Part shown: positions 11,131 through 22,556 of the stretch, one piece after another | Layout: each line of letters starts with the position of its first letter | Position numbering within the stretch: position 1 is the first letter of the stretch | Assembly: GCA_973895155.1 (NCBI GenBank) | Contig: OZ316899.1 | Coordinates: forward strand, 8,494,001-8,558,000 | DNA length: 64,000 bases | Direction of reading: 5' to 3' | Origin: Marsupella aquatica | Lineage: Eukaryota; Marchantiophyta | Notes under the pieces: model-generated | The model's database searches: none | Seen by the model: the letters and a program-made list of their open reading frames with translations, nothing else | What the model was told of the DNA's origin: nothing | Program-made: the position numbers and the translations under genes

Positions 11131-12872
11131 CCGTTGGGCAAAATATTTGCTCCAATCTTTCAATTTCCCTTTGCAGCTTGTTGGCCTTTTGTTGGGATAT
11201 AGAGCCACATAACACATGTTGGGCGGTCACCTCCTTTAACTCCTCACTAAGTTTCCGTTGGACGACTTGTTTGTGTTGCAACCGCTGGTCCATCTGTTCA
11301 ATGGCTGCTTTAGTCTTCCGGATCTCAGTTTGTAGATCCGCTTCTCCTTCTTTGGCGGTGGCCATGCAGTGGCCCCATTCTTCCTCCTTGTCAACCAGCA
11401 GTTTTTGCAACTTCTCTCTCTCCTACTGGGCTCTTCCTAGCTTGATCGTTAGTGCTTGTGTCCCAACCCTCTCTGTCCAGACCTCCTCTTGGGCCTGCTG
11501 CAGGGTTGTGGTTGCTTCTTCATTTTTTCTTTCTCTCCTTCTCTAGTAATTCTTCTGTTTCCGTCAACTGCTTCAATATGATCTTGTTAGATGCAGACTT
11601 CTTATGTACCTTTGCAAGGAGTCGCTCAACCTTCTCTACTGCTTCTCTCAGCTTCTCTAAGTTGCGAGTCTTGCCCTCAGACTCTATGACTATTATCCTT
11701 GCCATTGCCTTGGCCTCCTTCAACTCCCTCAACCAGTAGCGTAGGTCCTTGGTGTTGGGGGCTGGCTTCCCTATAAAAGCCAGGCGTTGGACAAAAGTCT
11801 TCAATTCTGCCAGGGTGGTAGTGCCCGGGAGTTCGGACAACGTGGGTTGTTGGAAGGTGGCTTCCCTCCTTTCTTCTTCTTCTTCTTCTTCTTCATCTAG
11901 GAGGTTCACCGCCCTCCTTTTCCTCTTGAATGAGACTCTTACAACATTGTTTGGCTTGCTCGCTCAGGTTCTGTAGGGCCTCTGCTCCTCCTTTGCTTTT
12001 TGCATCCAAATTTAGGGGTGCCTCCCCCTCGTCTTCCTCTTCATTGTCCTCAAAGTCCTCCTTGTTGTACTCCGATGGATCCACATTGATGTTGGTTGTG
12101 GATCCCAACGCAATCCCAACTTGCATTGTCCACTGGGCCTCTACTTGATCTTCAGGCTCCGATTCACCTACGTCTGAATTGTTCGATGGAGCTCTATAGA
12201 TTGCCTCCTGGACACCAAACACATTGTGCACTACAACCCCCAATTGATATGCTAATAGCGACGGGAACTTTGAACAGCCCTTTGAATTGATCACAACGGA
12301 TACACTTGCATTCCATAATTGAAGCGGGTGGAGGCATCCCACAAACAAAGCTCTTGTGACAACAATTCTTGGTAATGTGGCGTGATGGTATCCGCTCTTA
12401 ACCATCACCCACTTGGTGCAAAACTCTATGAAGTTCCGATACTCCCTCTGCTGGATGGCTCCATACTGCATGTTTCCTTGGTTTATCCGAACCTCTGTCT
12501 GTTGCAAGAAGGTTGCCATGCCCTCTTTCTTGATTGGGTCTCTTGGTAAGTGAGCAGCAACTCCCCCGCCCTGGGTAGTCCAAACATGTCACATAGCTTT
12601 GGGTTGGAGAAAGTATAAGTCTTCCCCTTGTATGTAATGAACATCCCCTCGGGTGACATTGTCACCTTAGTAATTTGCGAGCAAATTTCTCCTGCTTGAG
12701 AGGTCAATAGATAGCAGTTTATCTAGACCAAGCCATAAATCCTGGCTCTAACGAATATTGCTCGGCTCTCCTCAATGCATTGTACCTCCGTAATGGAGTT
12801 GCGGATCTTCTCCTCTAAAGACAGAGCTCCCTTCTTGTTTTTAGATGGGGGAACCTCTGCTCTCTATGCTCC

Positions 12873-14744
12873 TGAGTCGCAAAATGCGACTACCTTAACA
12901 CTTAGCTCCGGCGTCACTAACTCTGACGCCAAGCTCCATTATGGTCCAGGCCCAGATAGGCCATCCGGGGAGGACTTAGCATGGGGAGACTTGTGGGCAA
13001 TGAGACATGGCACTAGCGAAGGGGCAAAAAGCCAAGCTGGTGATACACATTAAGGACTTAGGCTAGCCGAGAGCTGGTCGGGTCAAGGGGAAAAGGGGCC
13101 GGGCTCAAGGTCAACCGTCCGGACCCCTGGACGTACTTTGAGTTCTGAGGACTTGAGTGTGAGTGCCTCTTGGGCCCAAGGTCAATGGAGTTGACGCCAT
13201 GGGCAACGGACGCTTGGGGCACGAGTTATGGCCCGATCTGGGTTTGGCCGATTGGGGATCCCAAGTGGCTATGAGACCTGAGGGCCTAGTCATGAGCACT
13301 GGGTCGGCCCGATCACAATGGGCTAAGGCACTCCGCTTACGGACTCCTAACGAGAAAGTTATGGGCGTTGCCAGTTGGTGGCGCGCCCACTGTGCTCGAT
13401 AGGATCCGGGTTGGAGGCCAAAAGTTTAGGGACCAAAGTTGATCTGGGGGTGGCAGGTCTCCAAAAGCATATATGAGGGGAGTGGTGTTTCCCTGGGGGC
13501 TAAGGGTGAGCCGAAGTTGTGAGCCGCGGCAGTAGCGACACTAAGGGAAAATGCCAAACAGAAACGGTGATATCTTCCCAACGGGAAGTCCGTTGGAGGA
13601 CTTATTGGGTGCATTGGAAAGCTCTCAAGGAGGGATACATACTCCTGAGCTCATTTGGGTCTGGGGTGCCATGGGTTCTCAAGGTTTGCGGGTCTTAGCC
13701 CGCCCGCTTGCCAAATCCTACCGAACAACAGCCAAGCCACGTTCAATCTCCCAAGGGAGCTTGCGTTGGGGAGGCAAGGCCAAGTAGGCATGGAGGTTGA
13801 GTTCCAAGGGTGATCGGCCCTAGACCATCAGTGGGGAAAACCGGGAGTTGGCTGCTAGAGTCGGGGTCATTCTGGTCCCAACGTGTTGGGACAAGCTTTA
13901 GGACAAGTTACGCTATTTGGGCCATGAGTATGTCCTTGGGTCAGGGCGGTCAGTTGGTGATGGATAGGTACAAGGGGGAACCCAGGCCGCGCCCAAGGAA
14001 GGAGCTATTTTGGACGAACAGTGGGCGTGGGGTCTGGTTCTGGCTTATGGCATCGGGAGGACCTATCGCTGACTTATTTTCCAATGTCTGTTGAGCTTGA
14101 GTTAGGATGCTAGAATTGGTGAGTTCTAGATCCTGAAGGGTTACTTACCAAGGTGCTTGGTTGCTTGTGTAGACAATGAGGACCATTGAGTAGCGGTCGT
14201 GTTGGAGAGGGGTATTTACAAACGACAGGAAACAGGAAACAGTAACAGGAAACAGTAACAGGAAACAGTTACTGGTAACAGGAAAGTGGGTGGTAATTTT
14301 TTTGGATTTTTTTTTTTGGATTTTTTTTTGAACATTTTTTTGGGGGGAATTTTTTTTGTTTTGGTTTGTCATCATCATATTGCTAGCGCCCGAAGCTAAC
14401 AATAGCAGCGCTTGGCGCTCGCAAAAAAACCCATGATTTTAATTATTTTGAAAAATAAGACTTTAAATGGTACATTTTTAGATCGTGTTTTTTATTGGTA
14501 ATAGTAAAATTTCCTGGTAATAGGAAACTTTTTGCTGGTACCAGTAATCCTGTTTTCCTGTTTCCTATCTTGGTGGTGATGCCCGTGTTGGAGAGCAAGT
14601 GCGGCTTCATATGGGAGAGGCCGCTAGCGGAGCAAGGCGAACTAGGTTGCTTGCTCAAGGTATTCCGTGAAGGCGTTTGGGCACCAGGGGCACTAAGGCA
14701 TGAGTGTTGGGATTGGTGAGGGCACTAGGTGGCAAGGTCCACCA
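12873..14744 (+). repeat. Chromovirus 5' LTR (with MITE inside)
   Basis: It begins TGAGTCGC and ends near CCACCA just before the primer-binding site. It aligns along its length with 18,673-20,123, apart from indels and a 375-bp MITE present only here. Many transition differences between the two copies show considerable age. Open frames inside are not shared cleanly between the copies and I do not count them as genes. Confidence 0.85.
14210..14584. mobile_element. MITE, copy 2, in chromovirus LTR (11-bp target duplication)
   Basis: A 375-bp insert absent from the partner LTR. The direct repeat GTGTTGGAGAG flanks it at 14,199-14,209 and 14,585-14,595, and the empty site is seen in the 3' LTR near 19,967. 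The left end GGGTATTTACAAACGACAGG and the complement of the right end GGGCATCACCACCAAGATAGG form an imperfect inverted repeat. Inside are several CAGGAAACAG units and a 'gctagcgcc' phrase. Same family as 9,754-10,096. Non-coding. Confidence 0.85.
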
Positions 14745-14748
14745 CTTG

Positions 14749-14760
14749 TGGTATCAGAGC
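14749..14760 (+). other. Primer-binding site (initiator tRNA-Met type)
   Basis: TGGTATCAGAGC follows the 5' LTR by four bases. This is the standard plant LTR-retrotransposon site complementary to the 3' end of initiator methionine tRNA. Confidence 0.9.
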
Positions 14761-14891
14761 GATTGCTAGCATAGACACCGGGCCGGGGTTGTGCTAGGTT
14801 GGAATCCAAAAATCTTAACGGATTTTTGCGGGGACCTAGTGCTTCAACGGGCCCGGCGGGTCAACTGCGGGCAGATTTGGTTGCTGGGGAC

Positions 14892-16430
14892 ATGGCAAAA
14901 AACACTCAATCAAAGAGTGGCAAACAGGCTCCCCCCGCCAAGGGGAGAGCCCAAGTTCAAGAAGAACATAAGGGGGACGGGTCAACTTCCCTAGATAAAT
15001 GTTACAAGCAGGACGACAAAGACGTGGCGGCCAAACCGTTGACCACCACAACGAACACATCAAGTGCAACGCGCCATTGACTTAAAGGGAAGGAGGTGGC
15101 CGATCCTTCAGAGGATGAGTCGGACGATGATGGCTCCGACGCGGATGGAAGCGGCGACAGTGCAAAAGCTGAATTGGAGGAAGAGGGTCAGGACCTGGAG
15201 GAGGAACTGATCCCAACCTTGAGAGGGTTGGATGCGGAACCAGAGGATGACATTGATCCGGATGTCATTGTGGATAATCTAACCAAGCAGAACCAAGGCA
15301 ATGCGGGTGAGGCCTCAACCCCGAGAGGTCATGGTGCCCGCAAGATGTAGGGGGTGTCACCAAAATCCACAAAGGAACCTAAGGACAGGCGGCTTGCAAA
15401 GGAAAGACGGTTGGAGGACCGTCTGCATACAACCCGCAAGGGCCCAGCTGTTGATGACGGTTTGGGTCCGTTTACTCAAGACCAACAACTCATTTATGAG
15501 CACTTGGAACACAACAAGGGGGCCCAGATTAAGTACTTGCTTAGTCTGGGTAGTCAAAGTGCAACGCGTCCCAAGGGGGGAATGGTAGTTGGACGGAGTA
15601 TGTTCCAAGTGAACCAGCTACCAACTCCTCCAACTTACGATGGGGCCTATGAGCAAAGTGGACAAAAGTTCTTGAGTTGGCTCTCCACGATGGAGATTCA
15701 TCTCCAAGCGTGCATTGAGCGTTCCACTTGGGCTACTGCAGCCGCTCCTTGCCTAAAGGACGATCCCTTGGAAGAAGTCGCAAGAGGACTCCTCCTTGCC
15801 GTTAACTTGGAAAAACCTGGTTGAGGGTCTCCGTGCTCATGTCACCACTAAGTACCCGGAGCGGCACGCTCAGAAATGTGTAACAGAGATGAGTTTCCGG
15901 GGTGATATCCAAAAGTTCATCACGTATTACTAGAACCAGTTGGCGTGTATCCCGGTGGGACAGGAGACCCTACATACGCAGCTTCACAACTTTATAGTGA
16001 AGCTCCCACCGTTGCTCAGGGAAAAGTTGCAGGTAAAGCGTCACAAGTTTAAAATGATTTCTGACACCTTCGTCAAGGCCACTACGTTGGTGAATAACCG
16101 GTCGGCCTTGGCGAAGGTGGGTGGCAAGGGAACCGAGGGGGAAGCTGGGAAAGCAAAAGGTCCTGGGAATAAGCGTAAGCAACCTGAGGGGGCGGGGTCG
16201 GTGGTTTGCATCCCTAGCCCCAGAATGGAGAAGCCAAGCAAAACCAGAAGGCTAGCAACTTCAAGAAAGGAACCTCATTGGCGCATAAAGCAAAGAAGCA
16301 GGCGCTCACAGAGCAAAGGCGGGCTGAAGGTTTGTGCTACACATGTGGCGCCATGGGCCATTAAAGTAAGGACTGCCCCTCAAAGGGAGGCAAGTTGAGC
16401 GAAGATGGAGGGCACAAGGGCATTAAGGTA
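14892..16430 (+). pseudogene. gag: Chromovirus gag
   Basis: Gag, the capsid/nucleocapsid protein, opens at ATG 14,892 (MAKNTQSKSGKQ). One frame continues through in-frame stops at 15,078 (TGA) and 15,348 (TAG) to 15,824. It includes a very acidic stretch (EDESDDDGSDADGSGD) and a capsid-like part (LPTPPTYDGAYEQSGQKFLSW). After a frameshift near 15,810 the frame at 15,940-16,398 carries the basic region. A CCHC knuckle (CYTCGAMGH, then a stop, then SKDC) appears in the other frame near 16,330-16,380. Multiple lesions make it non-functional. Confidence 0.8.
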
Positions 16431-16489
16431 AGTATTGCTCTAATCAAACCCTTAGTAATTGACGAGGTCCCTATAGGGATGTTCTTGTC

Positions 16490-17840
16490 GGAGAGAAGGG
16501 GTTGTTGCGAGAGAAGATACCTAAAGTTAAGACAAGGGATCCTGAAAAGCTGATTTTTGTGAATGTCACTTCTAACGGTAATCTGGGTGTTGCTTTGGTG
16601 GATACAGGCGCGACGTGCAAGAGTTGCTACAACCATTAGTGTGCAAGTTTGCCAACAACATGAAAGGGATAGTGTCGAGAGTGGTACATAGACTTCAAGT
16701 AGAGGTCATAGGCAAGCAGCAAAATTTTGTTAGTCAAGAGATATTCTACGTTCTAGACGGTCTAGTCGTAAACTTCATATTGTCGGTAGGTTATCTCAGA
16801 AAGCACAAAGTTACCTTGAAATTGGGGGATGAGGTGCTCCATTTTCCCAATAAGGGCGGTGAGCCCACCGTTCTACACAAAATTACCAAAAGTAAAGAAA
16901 GATTTCTCAAAGTAAGTAAAGTGTCGTGGTTGTCTCCGTGTGTATCGGCAAAGCAATGGTGGAAAGACTTCAAGGGTGGACATGAATGTTTCTTCTTTCA
17001 TCTCCACCCAGTTAAGGAGGTTGCTTTGTAGCCAAAGGTTAAGTCAGCTAAGGTCGGGCCCGATTGCGGTCAAATTCCTGAAATTTTAGAGGAATTCAAT
17101 GACGTGCTCTCGCAGAAGCTACCTAATGGTTTACCCCCACGGAGAGAAGTGGATCACCAAGTTGAGTTGGAGCTAGGTTTGGCTCCTCAAGCTAAAGCTC
17201 CTTATTGTCTGAACCTGAACAAACAAATGATGTTGAAGAACGCCTTGGAAGAGTTGATCGACCAAGGGTTCATTTGTCCTAGTAAGAGTCCTTATGGGGC
17301 GCCCGCGTTGTTTGTGTCCAAAAAGGATGGTACTTTGAGATTGTGCGCAGATTATTGGGCCCTCAATAAACAAATGGTAAAGAATAAGTACCCGTTACCT
17401 CATATGGGTGACCTCTTTGATTGCCTCTCTGGGGCTAAGAAGTTTTCTAAGCTGGACTTGCGGTCTGGGTATTACCAAATCTGCATGGCTAAGGGAGACG
17501 AGTATAAGACCGCGATGTGCACAAGGTTCGGATCCTACAAATTTTTGGTTATGCCGTTCGGGTTGTGTAATGCAACCGCAACATTCATGAAGATGATGAA
17601 TACCATCTTTCGTGACTTGTTGGACCAAGGAGTAGTCGTCTTTATTGACGACATCCTAATCTACTCAAAAATGTTGGAGGAACTTGAGTAGTTGCTTAGA
17701 GAAGTGTTCTCTTGCCTTCGTAAGGCTCGTCTCTTTGCTAAACCTGGCAAGTGCGAGTTTGCGATGAACGAGATTCAGTTCCTTGGCCATACCTTTACCC
17801 TGGAGGGGATTACGCCTAGTCAAGACCCTAAACATAAGTA
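16490..17840 (+). pseudogene. pol: Chromovirus protease and reverse transcriptase
   Basis: The aspartic protease active site VALVDTGAT lies near 16,590-16,615, with a one-base frameshift just after it. A frame from 16,615 to 17,031 continues to the linker. Reverse transcriptase runs from 17,104 to 17,830: [37 protein letters not shown] (normally YRALN), [21 protein letters not shown] and the catalytic [14 protein letters not shown] at 17,689 follows, after which KARLFAKPGKCEF and FLGHTF are still readable. The coding sequence stops matching pol after GITPSQDP (about 17,830), where RNase H and the integrase core are missing. Confidence 0.88.
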
Positions 17841-18238
17841 GGAAGCTGGCTCCTAGATATCCTGGGCCCTATCGCATCATACGATGGGCCTACAAGGATA
17901 ATCCGGTTTTGGGGGTGTTGGAGACACCCAAGGAAATGGGCGTGGGCAAAAGCTACCATGTTAGTCAACTCAAGAAATTTGTCAAAGATGATAATCCCAA
18001 CCGGGATCCGGTCTTGCGTCCGGACGCCATGCTGGTGGAGGACGCGGAGGAGTTTGAAGTGGAGGCAATTCTAGACCACCGTTACAAACGCAAGTTGGGA
18101 AGGCAAATCTTAGAGTATTTGGTGAAGTGGACTGGCTATGATCAGGCCGAGAGTACTTGGGAACCGAAAGAAAATTTGGGTACTGCCTCAGAGATCCTTG
18201 GAAGCTATTGTAAGCAAAGTAGTCTACCGCCGTTGTGA
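17840..18238 (+). pseudogene. Chromovirus integrase C-terminus with chromodomain
   Basis: After the deletion joint the frame reads KLAPRYPGPYRIIR and SYHVSQLKKFVKDD, the C-terminal domain of a gypsy integrase. A chromodomain follows (about 18,047-18,225): EEFEVEAILDHR, ILEYLVKWTGYDQAESTWEP and ASEIL. Chromodomains of this class steer insertion toward particular chromatin. Two of the aromatic cage positions (Y in LVKW and W in STWEP) are visible. The frame is open over about 130 codons and ends at TGA 18,236. It is separated from a functional integrase core, so it cannot act alone. Confidence 0.88.
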
Positions 18239-18655
18239 ACTGGTGCACGCAATTGTAGCTACCTTTGTGAGTTGTACCCTAGTTTCACTCCTCTCGGCCT
18301 CTTAAGGATAAAGTCAGATTGCGTTGGTGCTAGAGGTTGTTGAGCGGCCGATTTGCTTTTTGTGAGTGGAAGTTGATGGTGCCCGCCTTACATCTGTGGG
18401 CGGGTTGGTTCGAACCAAAGGGGAGTACCCCAAGGGGAGGACAATGGGTCCAACGAGTTTGGAGTTAGCTTACCCGCTTGGACTGGCATCCTACTTGGAT
18501 AAGTGGGATAGGTTGGATTTCCTAAGTTTGGAATGCGCACACCAACCTGGTTTGCATTAGCCTTATGGGCAAACCATTTGTTACCTCATAAAGTTTTAAG
18601 ACCCAAAGTAGTCTAGGCGTGCTGGAACGTTTACTGAGGTCACGCGGACGTGACC

Positions 18656-18670
18656 ATTTTTAAGGGGGGG
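18656..18670 (+). other. Polypurine tract of the chromovirus
   Basis: tttttaaggggggg directly precedes the 3' LTR, the usual place for plus-strand priming. The 18,239-18,655 stretch before it is 3' untranslated sequence with no gene seen. Confidence 0.75.
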
Positions 18671-18672
18671 CG

Positions 18673-20123
18673 CAAGTCGCGGAACGCAACTACCTTAACT
18701 ATTAGCTCCGGCGTTGCTGACTCCAACGCCGAGCTCCCTTATGGTCCAGGCCCGGATAAGGCATCCGGGGAGGACTTAGCATGGGGAGACTTGTCGGCAA
18801 TGAGATGTGGCACTAGCCAAGGGGCAAAGAGTCAAGCTGGTGATACACATTAAGGACTTAGGCTAGCCGAGAGCTGGTCGGGTCAAGGGGAAAAGGGGTC
18901 GGGCTCAAGGTTGACCGTCCGGACCCCTGAACGGACTTTGAGTTCTGAGGACTTGAGTGTGAGCTCCTCTTGGGCCCAAGGCCAATGGAGTTGATGCCAT
19001 GGGCAACGGACGCTTGGGGTGCGAGTTATGGCCCAATCCGGGTTAGGCCGATTGGGGACCCCAAGCGACTATGAGACCTGAGGGCCTAGGCCCAATCACA
19101 ATGGGCTAAGGCACTCCACTTGTGGACGCCTAACGAGAAAGTTATGGGCGTTGACAGTTGGTGGCGAGCCCACTGTGCTCGATAGGATCCGGGTTGGAGG
19201 CCAAAAGTTTAGGGACCAAAGTTGGTCCGGGGGTGGAAGGTCCCCAAAAGCATATATGAGGGTGAGCCGAAGTCGTGAGCCACGGCCGTCGCGATACTAA
19301 GGGAAAACGTCAAACAGAAACAACAATATCTTCCCAATAGGAAGTCCGTTGGAGGATTTATTGGGTGAGTTGGAAAGCTCTCGAGGTGAGCTACATCCTC
19401 TTGAGATCAGCTAGGTCTGGGGGTGCCATGGGTTCTTGAGGTTTGTGGGTGTTAGCCCGCCCGCTTGCCAAATCCTGCTGAATAGTAGCCAAGCCACGTT
19501 CAATCTCCCAAGGGAGCTTGCGTTGGGGAGGCAAGGCCAAGTAGGCGTGGAGGTTGAGTTCCAAGGGTGATCAGCCCTAGACCATCAGTGGGGCAAACCA
19601 GGAGTTGGTTGCTAGAGTTGGGGCCATTCTGGTCCCGGCGTGTTGGGACAAGCTTGGGACAAGCTTTAGGATAAGCTACACTATTTGGGCCATGAGTATG
19701 TCCTGGTGTTAGGGCGGTCAGTTGGTGATGGATAGGTACAAGGGGGAACCCGGGCCGCCCAAGGAAGGAGTTGTTCTGGACAAACAGTGGGCGTGTGTTT
19801 TGGTTCCGGCTTATGGCATCGGGAGGACCTATCGCTGACCTATTTACCAATGTCTGTTGAACTTGAGTAGGATGCTAGACTTGGTGAGTTCTAGATCCTA
19901 AAGGGTTACTTACCAAGGCGCTTGGTTGCTTGTGCAGACAATGAGGACCATTGAGTAACGATCATGTTGGAGAGCAAGTGCGGCTTTGTATGGGAGGGGC
20001 CGGTAGCGGTGCAAGGGGCACTAGGTTGCTTGCTTGAGGTATTCTGTGGAGGCGTTTGGGCACCAGGGGCACTAAGGTGTGAGTGTTGGGATTGGTGAGG
20101 GTGTTGGGTGGCAAGGTCCATCA
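18673..20123 (+). repeat. Chromovirus 3' LTR
   Basis: It matches 12,873-14,744 without the MITE and starts CAAGTCGC where the 5' copy has TGAGTCGC. It ends at CCATCA before the interrupted minus-strand gene. Several short deletions relative to the partner are visible (for example near 13,300 and 13,490). Confidence 0.85.
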
Positions 20124-20367
20124 CTTCCTGCCACCTCCATTTTTGCTCAATGAAATTAGTAATGTAAATGAGGAGTGAGTGGACAGTTGTGTCATGATCC
20201 AGCGTATGCTTTTGTTGGGAGGGACGGACGATGAGTGCTCGAATGCTTTGTGAGGCAAATCTAGCCCGCCTTTCTGCGTTAAGCTCAAAGGATTTTCTAC
20301 TTTGGTTTGTGAATGTCCAGAAGGGCGAGATAGTCCCTATCTCGTAAGCGTGAGGCATCTTGGTCAA
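20124..20367 (-). pseudogene. Unknown coiled-coil protein, N-terminal part
   Basis: The frame opens MTKMPHAYEIGTISPFW and runs through a basic stretch (NAERRARFASQSIRALI) to EQKWRWQE, where the chromovirus begins. The minus-strand continuation on the other side of the element is the frame that starts at 12,872. I recognise no domain. The methionine at 20,367 is the first in frame after upstream stops, so it is a plausible true start. This shows the two distant pieces were one gene before insertion. Confidence 0.5.
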
Positions 20368-21039
20368 GCGCCCTATTGATGATGGCCCTGATCATGGTGT
20401 TATTCTGGGGGCTACTTATGAATACCCTCTACTCATGACTTAGTAAAGGCACGGCACCTGACGTGGTTGTGTATGCAGCTCCCTCTTGTTACGACCGGCG
20501 GCAATACCTTAAGTACCCATTATGGCTATCCCAACTGTATTAAGATAATAATTGTGCTTTACTAAAATGACAAAAAGATTGGGGTCCGCACAATGTGTTA
20601 GTGAGATGTACAGTACTTTATCCTATGAGATTTGTTCTTGATTTTTTGGATGAGTCGGTGTCTATCGACCCAATTGGCAATCTGGAGATGCTCGATTGAG
20701 CCAATTGCTAGTGCAATTTAGTAGACCTGTGGGAGGTCCTAAATCTGCACCATTGTCTTTGGCAACATTCAGTAGTTTGATTACTGGATCTGATGATTTG
20801 ATTGAAGGTAACGCACATGCAGCAGATGTTCCGACAATGGAGGAGCCATGTAAAGAACACATGATGGGTGTATTACCTATTGATACTATTGTGGCACCAA
20901 TATAGGGTACTAGAGAGGCCTTGCAACAAAATGCGGCCCAATTGATACATGATGCCTGGTGTCATGCTTTCACACCGGAGTCAGGAGCACAACAACCTTT
21001 TGTAGATGGATTGGTGACCCTTTCACCATTTGATACCAC

Positions 21040-22114
21040 TCCTATTGCATGGTAATATCCAGAGGAGGATATTTGTTTGTTGGATCTATTTGGCACGTGG
21101 TTACTTGTACGTGGAAAATGATGAGATAACACGGAGGATCTCACTACGTCATGTCGTGATGTTGGTGGAACGTTATCCACAGTTGTTGCCAGTGGATGTC
21201 GTTCATGGTTATCGGCATGCACTGCCTGCTGATATTTCATTATTGGGGGTAGATCATTCGGATTGTGTTGGCCCCATTGATTTGGTGATTGCGGGTTGGC
21301 CATGTCAGGGTCAATCTTGGGCTGGAATTGGACATGGATTTCATGATCCAAGATCTGCATTATTTTGGAAGATGTTAAGTGTGTTGCGCCATCTCCATAT
21401 GCATCATACACATTCTCTTACATATGTTTTGGAGAATGTGCCATTATTGGGTGATGATCATCATCAAATTGTTGCTAGTGTTCATCAAGTTCGATCTTGG
21501 ATTGGACCTGCTATGTTATTGGATGTTGCACGTGTGGGTTCTTGTGCACATTGCCCATGATTGTGGTGGACTAATTTGTTACCATGTGAGGTCTTGAAGC
21601 GAGCATTTGATGGTGTACCTCGCTCAACAACCTTTGTGGTGGATGGTATTTTGGATCAAGGGCGTCATGCACAAAGTGTTACCCAATCTAATCAACCCCC
21701 ATTGGCAGTGGTGAATGTAATTGGGCGTCTGCGTTGTGCATTACCCATTTTTGTGAGTCATTCTGCTTCATACGCATTTTGAGCAGATTGCCCTGGACTT
21801 GTGTGGGATACAGCTCTACAAAGACTAGTAGAGCCTACCGCTAATGATAGAGAGCGGGCTATGGGATTTTTGACCAGCACCACGGCAGTGACCTTGGTGT
21901 TGGAGCATTCATGTCGTCAGATCCTTGGTCAAGCCATGGATTTGAATTGCTTGACTTGGATTATCAGCTTGGGATTAGCTGAAAAATTGCAAATGCGCAC
22001 TTCTGATGTTACAGGTCGTCCATTGGTGAGCTTGAGGCCTACCAAGACAGTAGCAGCCATAGCTGGGGGCAAGCAGACAATTGATGGAGCTATGGCAAGA
22101 TTGGCTAAGGCATA
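21040..22114 (+). pseudogene. Cytosine-5 DNA methyltransferase (retrotransposon-encoded)
   Basis: An enzyme of this family methylates DNA cytosines using S-adenosylmethionine. Motifs appear in the ordinary, not permuted, order: motif I as LLDLFG (about 21,079-21,094, with the following residues lost to a deletion or frameshift), a YVENDEITRRI cofactor segment, motif IV GWPCQGQSWAG with the catalytic Cys at 21,302-21,304, DPRSALFW, motif VI LENVP (21,429-21,443), LWWTNL (motif VIII region, arginine replaced by a TGA at 21,558), and the C-terminal NDRERAMGF and GQAMDLNCLTWI. Motif order excludes the permuted plant DRM type. Stops at 21,558, 21,781 and 22,113 and frame changes inactivate it. Upstream, 20,690-20,905 holds an open stretch (SLATFSSLITGSDD) that may be its N-terminal part. 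Confidence 0.8.
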
Positions 22115-22179
22115 ACAGATTGTTGAGCAAAGGAGGTTGCTCAAACCATTGATAAATAGCAACGAGGGACTGACTCTTC

Positions 22180-22375
22180 CATCCACAGGCCACGGCTTGT
22201 GCCCTCTTCAACTCCAAAGGAAGACGTCATAGTTTTGATTGAGAGTCACAGTCCATAGCCTGTGACCTTCAACTCCCAAGGAAGATGTCATAGTTACTTT
22301 GATGGATAGTCACAGCCCACAGCTTGTGGCCTCTTCAACTCCAAAGGAAGACATCACAACTTTGATGGAGAGTTG
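22180..22375 (+). repeat. About 80-bp tandem repeat, three copies
   Basis: Units read roughly 'cttcaactcc(c/a)aaggaaga.gtca' followed by 'gatggagagtcacagcccatagcttgtggcc', three times with differences. It lies between the methyltransferase and reverse transcriptase of the gypsy relic. 22,115-22,556 otherwise holds only decayed coding sequence. Confidence 0.6.
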
Positions 22376-22556
22376 AGAACCACAGATTGGTCCTAAGTTG
22401 ACCGGGAGGGAGAGATGTTGCAGGTATCAATTCTTGAAGAGTTATTGAAATTGTTTTGCATTTAGTATGAAGGATTTGGGGACATTGAAGGGCCTTGGTA
22501 TTCAAATCAAATTGGCTAGTGATGCGCCAATCTTTCAACGACCGTGTTGATATAGT

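Larger units (their letters stand above)
8722..12872 (-). pseudogene. Unknown coiled-coil protein, main part (interrupted)
   Basis: A long minus-strand coding region of no family I know. After the chromovirus junction at 12,872 it runs KNKKGALSLEEKIRNSI, a stop (TAG near 12,725), then ITKVTMSPEGMFITYKGK and MFGLPRAGELL, a frameshift near 12,510, a globular stretch (12,519-12,170), a very acidic linker (EDNEEEDEGE and a Glu run near 11,890), and a long coiled coil (about 11,800-10,100). A C-terminal region follows (9,361-9,011 and 8,971-8,722). A LINE fragment (10,230-11,130) and a MITE (9,754-10,096) sit inside the coiled-coil part. The N-terminus lies at 20,124-20,367. The layout (N-terminal globular domain, acidic linker, coiled coil) recalls the LTR ORF of the Tat element but no sequence kinship is visible. 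Confidence 0.5.
12873..20123 (+). mobile_element. Ty3/gypsy chromovirus, internally deleted
   Basis: A 7.25-kb LTR retrotransposon of the chromovirus group. It has two LTRs, a TGGTATCAGAGC primer-binding site, gag, protease, reverse transcriptase, an integrase tail with chromodomain, and a poly-G purine tract. RNase H and most of integrase are deleted at about 17,840. It splits the unknown minus-strand protein gene: KWRWQE ends on one side (20,124) and the frame resumes on the other (12,872). The flanking 5-mers (gctcc and cttcc) match only in part, so the target duplication has decayed or the ends are off by a base or two. Confidence 0.85.

Noticed and set aside
12873-20123. Clean 5-bp target duplication for the chromovirus
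   Set aside because: The flanking 5-mers gctcc and cttcc match at only three of five positions. I do not claim a duplication.
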